From Planctomycetota bacterium (GTDB lineage: Bacteria > Planctomycetota > Phycisphaerae > WQYP01): 8,222 bases of DNA. Numbering within the stretch: the first letter of the stretch is position 1; every line of letters begins with the position of its first letter. The stretch spans positions 1 through 8,222 of the forward strand of contig JAKCCC010000063.1 in NCBI GenBank assembly GCA_021838985.1, given 5' to 3'. Shown piece by piece: positions 1 to 5,334 of this stretch. The notes beneath the pieces are model-generated. The model saw only the letters and a program-made list of their open reading frames with translations, was not told the DNA's origin and did no database searches. The translations under genes were made by a program, and so were the position numbers.

Positions 1-98
1 GCATAAACGCTGGCCTGGCCAGGTGGAATCAGACGATTGATCCGCACCAACGGAGTATTCCCCATCGTTTTGGTGATGTCCGCCAAGAGCTTGCTCAT
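1..98 (-). CDS. cysK: Cysteine synthase, N-terminus (partial, runs off left edge)
   Basis: This is the first 32 codons of a gene reading leftward out of the window. The protein begins MSKLLADITKTMGNTPLVRI and continues NRLIPPGQASVY. The ITKTxGNTPLVRINRL block is the characteristic N-terminus of O-acetylserine sulfhydrylases (cysteine synthase A/B), PLP enzymes that make L-cysteine from O-acetylserine and sulfide in the cytoplasm. The PLP lysine lies beyond the edge, so catalytic competence cannot be judged. The ATG is supported by an AAGGAG ribosome binding site five bases upstream and a good promoter. It lies 131 bases downstream of the MalG-like gene on the same strand, but with its own promoter it is probably independently transcribed. 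Cystathionine beta-synthase shares this N-terminal motif and cannot be fully excluded. Confidence 0.88.
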   Translation of the reverse strand, partial: MSKLLADITKTMGNTPLVRINRLIPPGQASVY

Positions 99-103
99 AG
101 CAT

Positions 104-109
104 CTCCTT
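104..109 (-). promoter_or_regulatory. Ribosome binding site of cysK
   Basis: On the minus strand AAGGAG ends five bases before the cysK ATG. It is the clearest Shine-Dalgarno in the window; the other genes have weak or no recognisable ones. It fixes the start codon. Confidence 0.8.
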
Positions 110-127
110 CAATCCAGTCAAATTGAT

Positions 128-156
128 AGGATATATAGGCTATGGAAAGATGTCAA
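128..156 (-). promoter_or_regulatory. Sigma-70-type promoter for cysK
   Basis: The minus strand has a perfect -35 hexamer TTGACA (151-156) and, after exactly 17 bases, TATCCT (128-133) as -10; an alternative -10 TATATC has a 15-base spacer. The predicted start would give a short leader of about 25 bases holding the AAGGAG. Surroundings are much more AT-rich than the rest of the window. This is a motif call only. Confidence 0.6.
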
Positions 157-186
157 TCGGCCACTCTTGTTCTGAAGCTGCTTATC

Positions 187-201
187 TTCGGCGCCGCCGA
201 A
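187..201 (-). terminator. Perfect palindrome downstream of the MalG-like gene
   Basis: TTCGGCG-C-CGCCGAA is a perfect inverted repeat (7-base arms, one central base) starting 29 bases past the MalG-like stop codon and before the cysK promoter. Its position suits the end of the importer transcript. No U-tract follows on the minus strand, so it is at best an atypical terminator or a 3'-end stabilising hairpin. Confidence 0.3.
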
Positions 202-226
202 AACCGAACCCCGAAAACTGAAAACT
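199..226. repeat. Heptamer array 1 (four units)
   Basis: Four consecutive 7-base units on the plus strand: GAAAACC, GAACCCC, GAAAACT, GAAAACT. The array sits immediately after the MalG-like stop codon and partly overlaps the palindrome at 187-201. Two further arrays with the same 7-base period lie at 2110-2130 and 7976-8010, also between genes. Confidence 0.6.
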
Positions 227-229
227 CTT

Positions 230-2104
230 TTACTTTTCCACCGGCACCACGATGCCGCGTATGATCGTACGCTGCGCCAGCAAAAACACCAGAAAGGTTG
301 GAATGCTGGCGATCAGCACCGCCGCGTACACGGCCGGCGGGTTCGCCTGCTGTTCGAATTGATACAACCACACGCTGATCGTCCACATATGCTGCGCCGG
401 GCAAACAATCAAAGCGCCCAGGAAGTTGGTATAGGCCGCCGTGAAAGCGCCCAGCGTCACCCAGGCGAGGATCGGCTGGCTTAAGGCCAGCGTCAGTTGC
501 ACGAACAGGCGCAGCTCCGAGGCCCCATCGAGACGGGCGGCCTCGTACAATTCCGGCGGCAGCGAATCAAAAAAACCCTTCAGCAGAAAGATCATGTACC
601 CGTTGGCGATGGCCGGCAAAATCAGAGCGGCAAACGTATTAAGCAGATGCAGCTGGCGCAGGATAATGAAGTTGGGAATCATGGTGACCATGGGCGGAAA
701 CGCCATCGTCGCCATCAAAATCAGCAAAATCTTATAGGTGCCGCGCAGCCGGAAACGCGACAAGGCGTACGCGGCCAGGGGATTCACCACCAGGGCCGCC
801 AGAATCGCCAGCAGACAATAGATGGCGGTATTCAGCAACGCCCGGCCCTGGAACAGCATCCCGTCGAGCACGTTAACGTAATTGCGCGTGGCGTAGCGCC
901 ACCGCAGGGCCAGGGCGTGCTGGCGCACATAGCTGTATTCAAGCTCGGCCATGGGAATACGGGCTTGGGAAAAACGCCGATAGCGCGTCTGGCCGGCGGC
1001 GTTCAGGGCGGCGATGCTGTGCCGGTAATGCCGCCTTAACCAATCGCGCCACGCGTATCCCAGGTCCCAAAGCCGATAATGGGCGGGCGAAAGTCGATCC
1101 AGAAAAGCCAGATAGTCTTGCGCCTTGGCCCCGGAAAGCCATCGCCCTTGCGGCAGCGCCACGGCATCAAAAGCTGTAAAACGGGTGCGCCACGCGCCAT
1201 TTAATGCCGCCAGGGTGCGGTAGCGCTGCCTGAGCCATTCCTGCCAGGAAGCCGTGGAAACGCCCTTGAGCACCACGAACGACGGATTCAACTGCCCCCG
1301 CACAAAATCGATCCATTCTTCACGCAGCAGCGGCTGAACGTGGCTGGGAACCCGGCGGGGTAACACGAACGTCCGGAACGATCGGATCGGGCGGACATGG
1401 GCTTGGTTGTATGCGGCGACACTGCTCAAACCGTACGCCGGAGCAATGACCGTCTGCAAAAAATAGCCGGTGATGGAAAGGATGTCCCGCTGCGCCAGCG
1501 GGCTTTGTCGGAACATTTGAAAATACATGGCCCAAATCGCATCGGGCCGGTAACTGAAACGCTGCGAAAGCCATTGCGGAACTCCCGGCGTGATCAAATC
1601 CCACGCGCTCGTCGGCGAGCCAACGGCCCGGCTGAACGCCCGCAGATGGCCATGGAAACGCTGCTCCAGTCGCGCGCGCAGCGCGCGCAGATTGCCCGGT
1701 GTCGTCTGATAGCCCACCGTCCCACCGAGCACCCACCAGAAAAAGGGAATTTTGCTCTGCCGGACGAAGGCGCGGAAATCGGTAATTCGCCGGCGAACGA
1801 GGCGCGGAGGCACGGCCGCATCGGAAAAAGTGTAAGCGTGTTGATGACTATCCCGATTCAGAGTACCCACGTCCTGGTCGTACTTGGTTTCCAGAAAGCG
1901 GCGATAGAGCGCTTTGTCGCTGAACAAAAAAGAGGGAATTAAATTTAAACTCGCTTCGTCCATCTGGCTGCGCATCGAACCGGAGAGCATCAGTAGAAAG
2001 GGATAGACCATGGTCACACCGCCGAGGCTCAGCACCGCCACGATAGCGAGAAGCACCAGCTTGCCACGCCGGCTGCGCGTTTCCGCTCGGGAAATAATCG
2101 GCAT
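230..2104 (-). CDS. MalG-type sugar ABC transporter permease with large repeat-containing periplasmic insertion
   Basis: Inner-membrane permease subunit of a carbohydrate importer (CUT1/MalG type), 624 aa against the usual 270-300. TM1 is at about residues 15-40. The normal family core resumes at about 405 (RNYVNVLDGM) with TM2 (421-446), TM3 (456-476), TM4 (488-510), TM5 and TM6 (592-614). The cytoplasmic EAA loop that docks the ATPase is intact at 519-540 (LYEAARLDGAS followed by LRLFVQLTLALSQP). The extra ~350 residues (about 50-400) fall in the first extracytoplasmic loop and are built of degenerate repeats. The start ATG gives a basic N-terminus (RAETRSRRGK) before TM1, as expected for positive-inside topology. 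It lies 28 bases downstream of the MalF-type permease, so the two are probably co-transcribed. The ligand cannot be deduced; a saccharide is likely from the family. Confident as a permease; the role of the insertion is unknown. Confidence 0.9.
   Translation of the reverse strand: MPIISRAETRSRRGKLVLLAIVAVLSLGGVTMVYPFLLMLSGSMRSQMDEASLNLIPSFLFSDKALYRRFLETKYDQDVGTLNRDSHQHAYTFSDAAVPPRLVRRRITDFRAFVRQSKIPFFWWVLGGTVGYQTTPGNLRALRARLEQRFHGHLRAFSRAVGSPTSAWDLITPGVPQWLSQRFSYRPDAIWAMYFQMFRQSPLAQRDILSITGYFLQTVIAPAYGLSSVAAYNQAHVRPIRSFRTFVLPRRVPSHVQPLLREEWIDFVRGQLNPSFVVLKGVSTASWQEWLRQRYRTLAALNGAWRTRFTAFDAVALPQGRWLSGAKAQDYLAFLDRLSPAHYRLWDLGYAWRDWLRRHYRHSIAALNAAGQTRYRRFSQARIPMAELEYSYVRQHALALRWRYATRNYVNVLDGMLFQGRALLNTAIYCLLAILAALVVNPLAAYALSRFRLRGTYKILLILMATMAFPPMVTMIPNFIILRQLHLLNTFAALILPAIANGYMIFLLKGFFDSLPPELYEAARLDGASELRLFVQLTLALSQPILAWVTLGAFTAAYTNFLGALIVCPAQHMWTISVWLYQFEQQANPPAVYAAVLIASIPTFLVFLLAQRTIIRGIVVPVEK
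953..1906 (-). repeat. Region encoding five degenerate ~70-residue protein repeats inside the MalG-like subunit
   Basis: The inserted periplasmic domain shows a recurring pattern, roughly W-x-x-[WF]-L-x-x-x-Y-x(5)-A-[LY]-N-x(4)-T-x-[FY]-x-x-F-x(5)-P. Copies start at residues 67 (YRRFLETKYDQDVGTLN), 142 (most degenerate), 214, 287 (WQEWLRQRYRTLAALN) and 352 (WRDWLRRHYRHSIAALN), spaced 75, 72, 73 and 65 residues. Between them a second weak motif, [WYI]-x-x-F-[VLR], recurs near residues 110, 195, 267, 334 and 392, often followed by a proline. The core resembles a short segment seen in GH42-type glycosidases (kYgtldaLNxaWgT), but no glycosidase fold or catalytic pair is evident. Repeat boundaries are my alignment by eye. 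Confidence 0.6.
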
Positions 2105-2109
2105 ACTTC

Positions 2110-2130
2110 ACCACCCGCAACCCGCAACCC
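2110..2130. repeat. Heptamer array 2 (three units) in the permease-permease junction
   Basis: Units ACCACCC, GCAACCC, GCAACCC fill most of the 28-base gap between the two permease genes. On the transcribed strand this reads GGGTTGC GGGTTGC GGGTGGT, so it also lies where the MalG-like gene's ribosome binding site should be; GGTGGTGAAGT precedes the ATG and may serve as a weak one. Confidence 0.55.
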
Positions 2131-2132
2131 CG

Positions 2133-3956
2133 TTACCGCCCGCCCTTAAACTCCGCCCGGGAGAGCATCTTCAGTTGGGTGGCGGTAAACCAGATCAGTA
2201 CAAGGCCCAGCAGCCACGCCATCGCCGTGCCCACTCCGAATTGAATCTGCAGGAACGTGCGGAAGAAAATTTCCAGGGGTAAAATCATGGTGGCATAATT
2301 CGGCCCACCTCCGGTAAGGGCCAGAATATAGTCGGCGCCACCCAGGAAGGCCCCGATCACCGCCGCGATAAACTGGATCACCAGCAGAAATTTCAGCTGC
2401 GGCAGCGTGATATAGCAGACCTTCTGCCAGATACCCGCCCCATCGATTTCCGCCGCTTCATACAAGTCATCGGGCACGGTCTTCAACGCGGCCAGATACA
2501 AAATAGAACCCGCCCCCGCCCCCGCCCAGATGGAAGGAATCACGACGCACAGCATCGCCAAGGAGGGCGATTGAATCCATCCGAGCGGTTGTAGGTGGAA
2601 CGGGCCGACCAGAGCACCGGCGACTCCCGCCGCCGCGGGCAGACCGCCGCCATGCAGGGCCGCCACCAACGGTTGCAGCGTCACCGCCAGCAACGCCCCC
2701 GCGACCAGCCATAGAACCGTCTTGATCGGACGACTTATTTCCACCATCCGCAGCGGCAGCCAGACGAGCAGCACCAGCAGCGCCAGCCACAGCCCCAGGA
2801 CCGCCAGCTTTACCAGCGTCGCGGGAATCGGCCCCAACCAATTCAGGCTTAACAGCAGCCGGTTCAGCACGCCATATTTCGACGGCGCATACAGTTCCCG
2901 CCAGAGGAACATGATGATCACACCGCTGATCACCGATGGCAAATAATACACAGTCCGGAAGAAGTATTTCAGAGCGTCGGTGGGCACTTCCTGCAGCAAG
3001 ATGGCCAGCAGAATGGGCGGCCAAAAACCCAGCCCCAGCGTCAACGCCACGAAATAGACGGTCTTCCACACCGCGCTCCAAAAACGCGGATCAAACAGGA
3101 CGTTCGCAAAATTATCCACCCCCGCCCACGTGGAAGGAAGCACCAGTTCGTAATGCGAAAAGGCCATCGCCAAGCCGCCGGCCAGGGGCAGATACGCCCA
3201 CATGGCGATCAACGCGAACGCCGGCAATAGCAAACCATAACCCCAGACGTACCGCCGCCAGTGCTGCCTCGAGCTGAGCATGGCGTCGACCCGCGAGAAA
3301 TGCCGCCAGACCCGCCACAATTCAAAGATAAAGGCGGCCATGATCCCCAGAATCGTCACCAGCGCCACGATACGGCGCAGGTGCATCACTGCGGGCGGGA
3401 TCGCCCCGAGCAGCTGATAATTAATTTGATGCGACGCCATTCTCAGCAGGCGGCGAATTTGCGGAATCGCCTGCGCCGCCGGTTGGTTGCCCAGGTTCAT
3501 CTCCAGCGCCGAGTTGATGGGGCTGGACATCGGATAATAGATATTCTGCGTATTGTGGCCGTATGGTTCCGGCACACCTTGGGCCAGAGCCATCGCGAAG
3601 GCTTTGGCCCAGCCAGCGGGAATTTGCTTGAGCAGCCAGGGGTAACCGAAACGCTTCAGAAGCACCGGATTCACGAACTGGCCAAAACCGTATTGGACAA
3701 ACGTTCGCACTTCAAGGCGCTGCGCCGTGGCGCCGGTAAGGAACCAGATGTAGCGCATCACCGCCAGTTGCTGATCGGGCGAGGATCCGGAAAAAATGCC
3801 GAGCATCTGGCTATTCAATTCACCGCTGGCCTCGCCGCCGGGAGCGCGCGGCACCGGCGCAATACCCACCAGTTGCGGATTGATGGCCTGGATCATTTCC
3901 TGGGACAGATCGGTAAACAGCATGGCAATGTGGCCCTGTTCCCACAGCCAAAACAT
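2133..3956 (-). CDS. MalF-type permease fused to the C-terminal part of a solute-binding protein (downstream of in-frame amber)
   Basis: Membrane permease of the sugar importer. The frame is open from 4088; the span given begins at its first ATG (3956), which lies inside the SBP domain, has no ribosome binding site, and is probably not a true start. Numbering from that ATG, residues 1-190 complete an SBP C-lobe (MFWLWEQGHIAMLF is the typical late-SBP helix and strand). A TM at 196-214 is followed by a basic cytoplasmic stretch (RVWRHF, RQHWRRY), then the MalF core: TM1 237-258, TM2 298-324, TM3 334-352, later TMs at 464-490, 521-545 and 575-597. The EAA loop is at 499-520 (LYEAAEIDGAGIWQKVCYIT then LP) and the family end motif LTGGGPNYATM is present. 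An insertion at about 380-455 adds roughly two hydrophobic helices. It was probably one gene with the upstream SBP. The ATPase partner is not in the window. Confidence 0.85.
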   Translation of the reverse strand: MFWLWEQGHIAMLFTDLSQEMIQAINPQLVGIAPVPRAPGGEASGELNSQMLGIFSGSSPDQQLAVMRYIWFLTGATAQRLEVRTFVQYGFGQFVNPVLLKRFGYPWLLKQIPAGWAKAFAMALAQGVPEPYGHNTQNIYYPMSSPINSALEMNLGNQPAAQAIPQIRRLLRMASHQINYQLLGAIPPAVMHLRRIVALVTILGIMAAFIFELWRVWRHFSRVDAMLSSRQHWRRYVWGYGLLLPAFALIAMWAYLPLAGGLAMAFSHYELVLPSTWAGVDNFANVLFDPRFWSAVWKTVYFVALTLGLGFWPPILLAILLQEVPTDALKYFFRTVYYLPSVISGVIIMFLWRELYAPSKYGVLNRLLLSLNWLGPIPATLVKLAVLGLWLALLVLLVWLPLRMVEISRPIKTVLWLVAGALLAVTLQPLVAALHGGGLPAAAGVAGALVGPFHLQPLGWIQSPSLAMLCVVIPSIWAGAGAGSILYLAALKTVPDDLYEAAEIDGAGIWQKVCYITLPQLKFLLVIQFIAAVIGAFLGGADYILALTGGGPNYATMILPLEIFFRTFLQIQFGVGTAMAWLLGLVLIWFTATQLKMLSRAEFKGGR

Positions 3957-4088
3957 GTTGTTGCTGCCGGAGTTATAGCCGTAAACCGCCCCCGGTATCG
4001 TTTCACCGTGGCGCTGAAAACGCCCCTGCGCCAGCTTGCAGAAAAAATAGATCGCCCGGGCAACGGGAAGCGAATCGTAAACCGAATG

Positions 4089-4091
4089 CTA
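4089..4091 (-). other. In-frame TAG codon splitting the SBP-permease fusion
   Basis: Read on the minus strand, TAG occupies codon 284 counted from the ATG at 4940. The frame continues open without a shift for 652 more codons to 2133. Residues on both sides continue one SBP domain: VVARQANGR, then HSVYDSLPVARAIYFFCKL, which matches the usual SBP pattern of a loop followed by a helix. No ATG, GTG or TTG with a ribosome binding site follows it. QueA in the same window ends with TAG at its normal family terminus, so TAG acts as a stop in this genome. Confidence 0.9.
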
Positions 4092-4940
4092 GCGGCCGTT
4101 GGCCTGGCGCGCCACCACCCGCCCGCCATTGGAGACGATAAAGGGGTAAATGCTATAGCCGATCGCCGACCCGCCACGTAAAGCCAGGCCATACTGGTGT
4201 AGCGAAGGTATCGTCAACTGGCGGGCATCCGCGAGCAGTTGGGCCCAGGTTCGCGGCGGCTTACGCGGATTCAATCCGGCGGCGCGAAATAAATCCTTGC
4301 GATACAGCAGGCCGGTCACCAGGGAACTGTAAGGCATGGCCCAGACGTGCTTCTCCGCAGCCCGATTCTGACGATAAATCACCGGCCAGGCGGGCTTGGG
4401 AACACGCCGGCGGATCAACGCCAGCGCCTGGGCAATTTCGCGCGGGGAGGGGTTGGCAGCCCATCCACCGCGCGGCCCGCCGCGCCAAGCCCGCTCGGCT
4501 GGATTGGCGCTGAGGATGCGGGCCAAAAGCACCTCCACCGGCGCCAGGAAGCCATGCTCGATATAGGTGGAGGACTCACGGTAATTGACATAAATCGCGT
4601 TGGGAGGAACGCCCGCCGCAATCGCCATCAGCGGGCCGGTTTCCGCGCTGGAGCCTTCAATTTGTGGCATCACAAAAGGGGTAATCGTGTAATGTGGATA
4701 TTTTTTATGAAACGCTTCCAGCACGCGCCGCGCCGCGATCGAACCCACGTCGGTGGCGCCCGGCTGCGGCAAACCAGCGGAAATAAATCGGACCTTGATC
4801 CGTGGAGGCACTGTGGCCCAAGCCGGGCTCGCCCCAAGGGTTGCCGCCAACGCGGTCCCAACGCACCCCCAGGCAAATTTCCACCAGGCCTTTTTTATAC
4901 GCTGCCGCGCCAAGCCGGGTATAGGTGCCGATCGCTCCAT
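4089..4940 (-). CDS. Family 1 extracellular sugar-binding protein, N-terminal part (ends at in-frame amber)
   Basis: Substrate-binding protein of the importer, captured here as 283 aa before the TAG; full SBPs are about 400-450 aa, and the missing C-lobe lies in the same frame downstream. I chose the ATG at 4940 because it yields a proper signal peptide: basic RQRIKKAWWK, hydrophobic FAWGCVGTALAATLGA, cleavage after SPAWA (about residue 42). The frame is open further up to a TTG at 5030, which would add an arginine-rich 30 residues with no signal-peptide logic. Family signs are the N-lobe strand IKVRFISAGL, the HVWAMPYSSLVTGLLYRKDLF segment around 198-218 (the familiar 'xPxxxxxxxlyYnkdlF'), then AGLNPRKPPRTWAQLLADA. 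The mature domain would be extracytoplasmic and, if the fusion is read through, tethered to the permease. Confidence 0.85.
   Translation of the reverse strand: MERSAPIPGLARQRIKKAWWKFAWGCVGTALAATLGASPAWATVPPRIKVRFISAGLPQPGATDVGSIAARRVLEAFHKKYPHYTITPFVMPQIEGSSAETGPLMAIAAGVPPNAIYVNYRESSTYIEHGFLAPVEVLLARILSANPAERAWRGGPRGGWAANPSPREIAQALALIRRRVPKPAWPVIYRQNRAAEKHVWAMPYSSLVTGLLYRKDLFRAAGLNPRKPPRTWAQLLADARQLTIPSLHQYGLALRGGSAIGYSIYPFIVSNGGRVVARQANGR
4901..4918 (-). repeat. 18-bp dispersed motif, copy 1 (inside signal-peptide codons)
   Basis: The minus strand reads CCGGCTTGGCGCGGCAGC. It differs from the copy at 5317-5334 at one of 18 positions and lies within the SBP signal-peptide coding region. Confidence 0.5.
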
Positions 4941-5001
4941 GCCGTGTGGTTCCGCCTCGCGCCGCCGGAAGCCTCCCCGCCCTCTGGGGACGCTGACCCA
5001 C

Positions 5002-5030
5002 ACAATCGCACCGCGCGGGCACCGCGTCAA
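5002..5030 (-). promoter_or_regulatory. Weak candidate promoter for the importer operon
   Basis: The minus strand has TTGACG (5025-5030, 5 of 6 to consensus -35) and, 17 bases on, GATTGT (5002-5007, a poor -10). It is upstream of the SBP ATG at 4940 and is the best match I find by eye. The -35 coincides with the dispersed 18-bp motif, so the match may be incidental. Confidence 0.2.
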
Positions 5031-5035
5031 ACCGG
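5018..5035 (-). repeat. 18-bp dispersed motif, copy 2 (upstream of SBP gene)
   Basis: The minus strand reads CCGGTTTGACGCGGTGCC, 14 of 18 identical to the copy at 5317-5334. It sits about 80 bases before the SBP start codon. Confidence 0.4.
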
Positions 5036-5072
5036 CAGTGTAATCGCTGCACGTTCCCCGACCTGACCCCGC

Positions 5073-5114
5073 GCTGCAGTTTGATCGCCACCGGTGACCT
5101 TGAGGCCATCAAAC
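5073..5114. repeat. Hairpin repeat copy A
   Basis: This element is self-complementary: GTTTGATCGCC (5079-5089) pairs with GGCCATCAAAC (5104-5114) with one mismatch in 11, and the loop contains GGTGACC, itself a small hairpin. It matches copy B (5184 onward) in the same orientation at about 27 of 34 positions. It lies in the gene-free gap between the SBP and M16 genes. Confidence 0.65.
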
Positions 5115-5130
5115 GCACACGCCCCCTTTA

Positions 5131-5155
5131 TAGCCCGGAGCGTAAGCGACGGGAG
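5131..5155. repeat. GC-rich imperfect palindromic element
   Basis: TAGCCCGGAGCGTAAGCGAC followed by GGGAG, with CCCG...CGGG ends, lies between hairpin copies A and B. From memory, very similar words recur between genes of some Planctomycetota; that resemblance is not verified here. Confidence 0.35.
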
Positions 5156-5183
5156 CGGGTGCTGTCGCACCGCTCAACCCCCC

Positions 5184-5220
5184 GCTGGAGTTTAGTCGCC
5201 CACGGCGACCTTGGGGCGAC
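5184..5220. repeat. Hairpin repeat copy B
   Basis: Shares with copy A the skeleton GCTGnAGTTTnnTCGCC, then CGGYGACCTTGRGGC. Locally GTCGCCC (5195-5201) can pair with GGGCGAC (5214-5220). Its segment AGTTTAGTCGCCC (5189-5201) is also exactly complementary to the start of copy C (5263-5275). Confidence 0.65.
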
Positions 5221-5240
5221 GTGGTATCCGGGATCTTTCG

Positions 5241-5279
5241 TTCATGGCCCGAAGGTTGCCACGGGCGACTAAACTGCGG
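5241..5279. repeat. Hairpin repeat copy C (inverted)
   Basis: On the minus strand it reads CCGCAGTTTAGTCGCCCGTG then GCAACCTTCGGGCCATGAA, clearly the same family as A and B but in opposite orientation. With B it forms an inverted repeat with a 13-base perfect arm and weaker pairing beyond, spanning about 95 bases. It lies about 45 bases past the M16 stop codon, so it could also protect or end that transcript. Confidence 0.65.
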
Positions 5280-5316
5280 CGACGGGGCTGGGCATCTCCG
5301 GGCTCCCCGCCCCGCG

Positions 5317-5334
5317 GCTGCCGCGTCAAGCCGG
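5317..5334 (-). repeat. 18-bp dispersed motif, copy 3 (overlaps the M16 stop codon)
   Basis: The minus strand reads CCGGCTTGACGCGGCAGC; the TGA in it is the M16 stop codon. The adjoining palindrome CGCGGC-T-GCCGCG (5313-5325) overlaps it. Confidence 0.5.

Noticed and set aside
953..1906. The MalG insertion as an active GH42-like glycoside hydrolase
   Set aside because: Only a short W..WL...Y....LN..W.T segment resembles such enzymes; there is no barrel, no catalytic glutamate pair in context, and the motif recurs about five times.
4089..4091. Genome-wide reassignment of TAG to an amino acid
   Set aside because: QueA ends with TAG at its normal family C-terminus, and reading through would add only a short unconserved tail to another TAG. 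Local readthrough, mutation or error fits better.
3261..4181. 306-codon open frame on the plus strand across the SBP/permease gene
   Set aside because: Shadow frame opposite the strongly conserved transporter; His/Arg/Gln-rich product without domains. The same applies to the long plus-strand frames at 497-1039, 1397-1942, 4347-5066 and 5470-6423.
3893..4192. Frameshift between SBP and permease
   Set aside because: The alternative minus-strand frame from 4192 gives a nonsensical product, while the SBP and permease parts share one frame exactly (4088 is a multiple of three above 3956). The interruption is a stop codon, not an indel.
4941..5030. TTG at 5030 as start of the SBP gene
   Set aside because: It would put about 30 arginine-rich residues before the signal peptide and has no ribosome binding site; the ATG at 4940 gives a normal signal peptide.
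5073..5279. CRISPR array
   Set aside because: Only three diverged copies, one inverted, with unequal spacing (about 70 and 20 bases); no cas genes.
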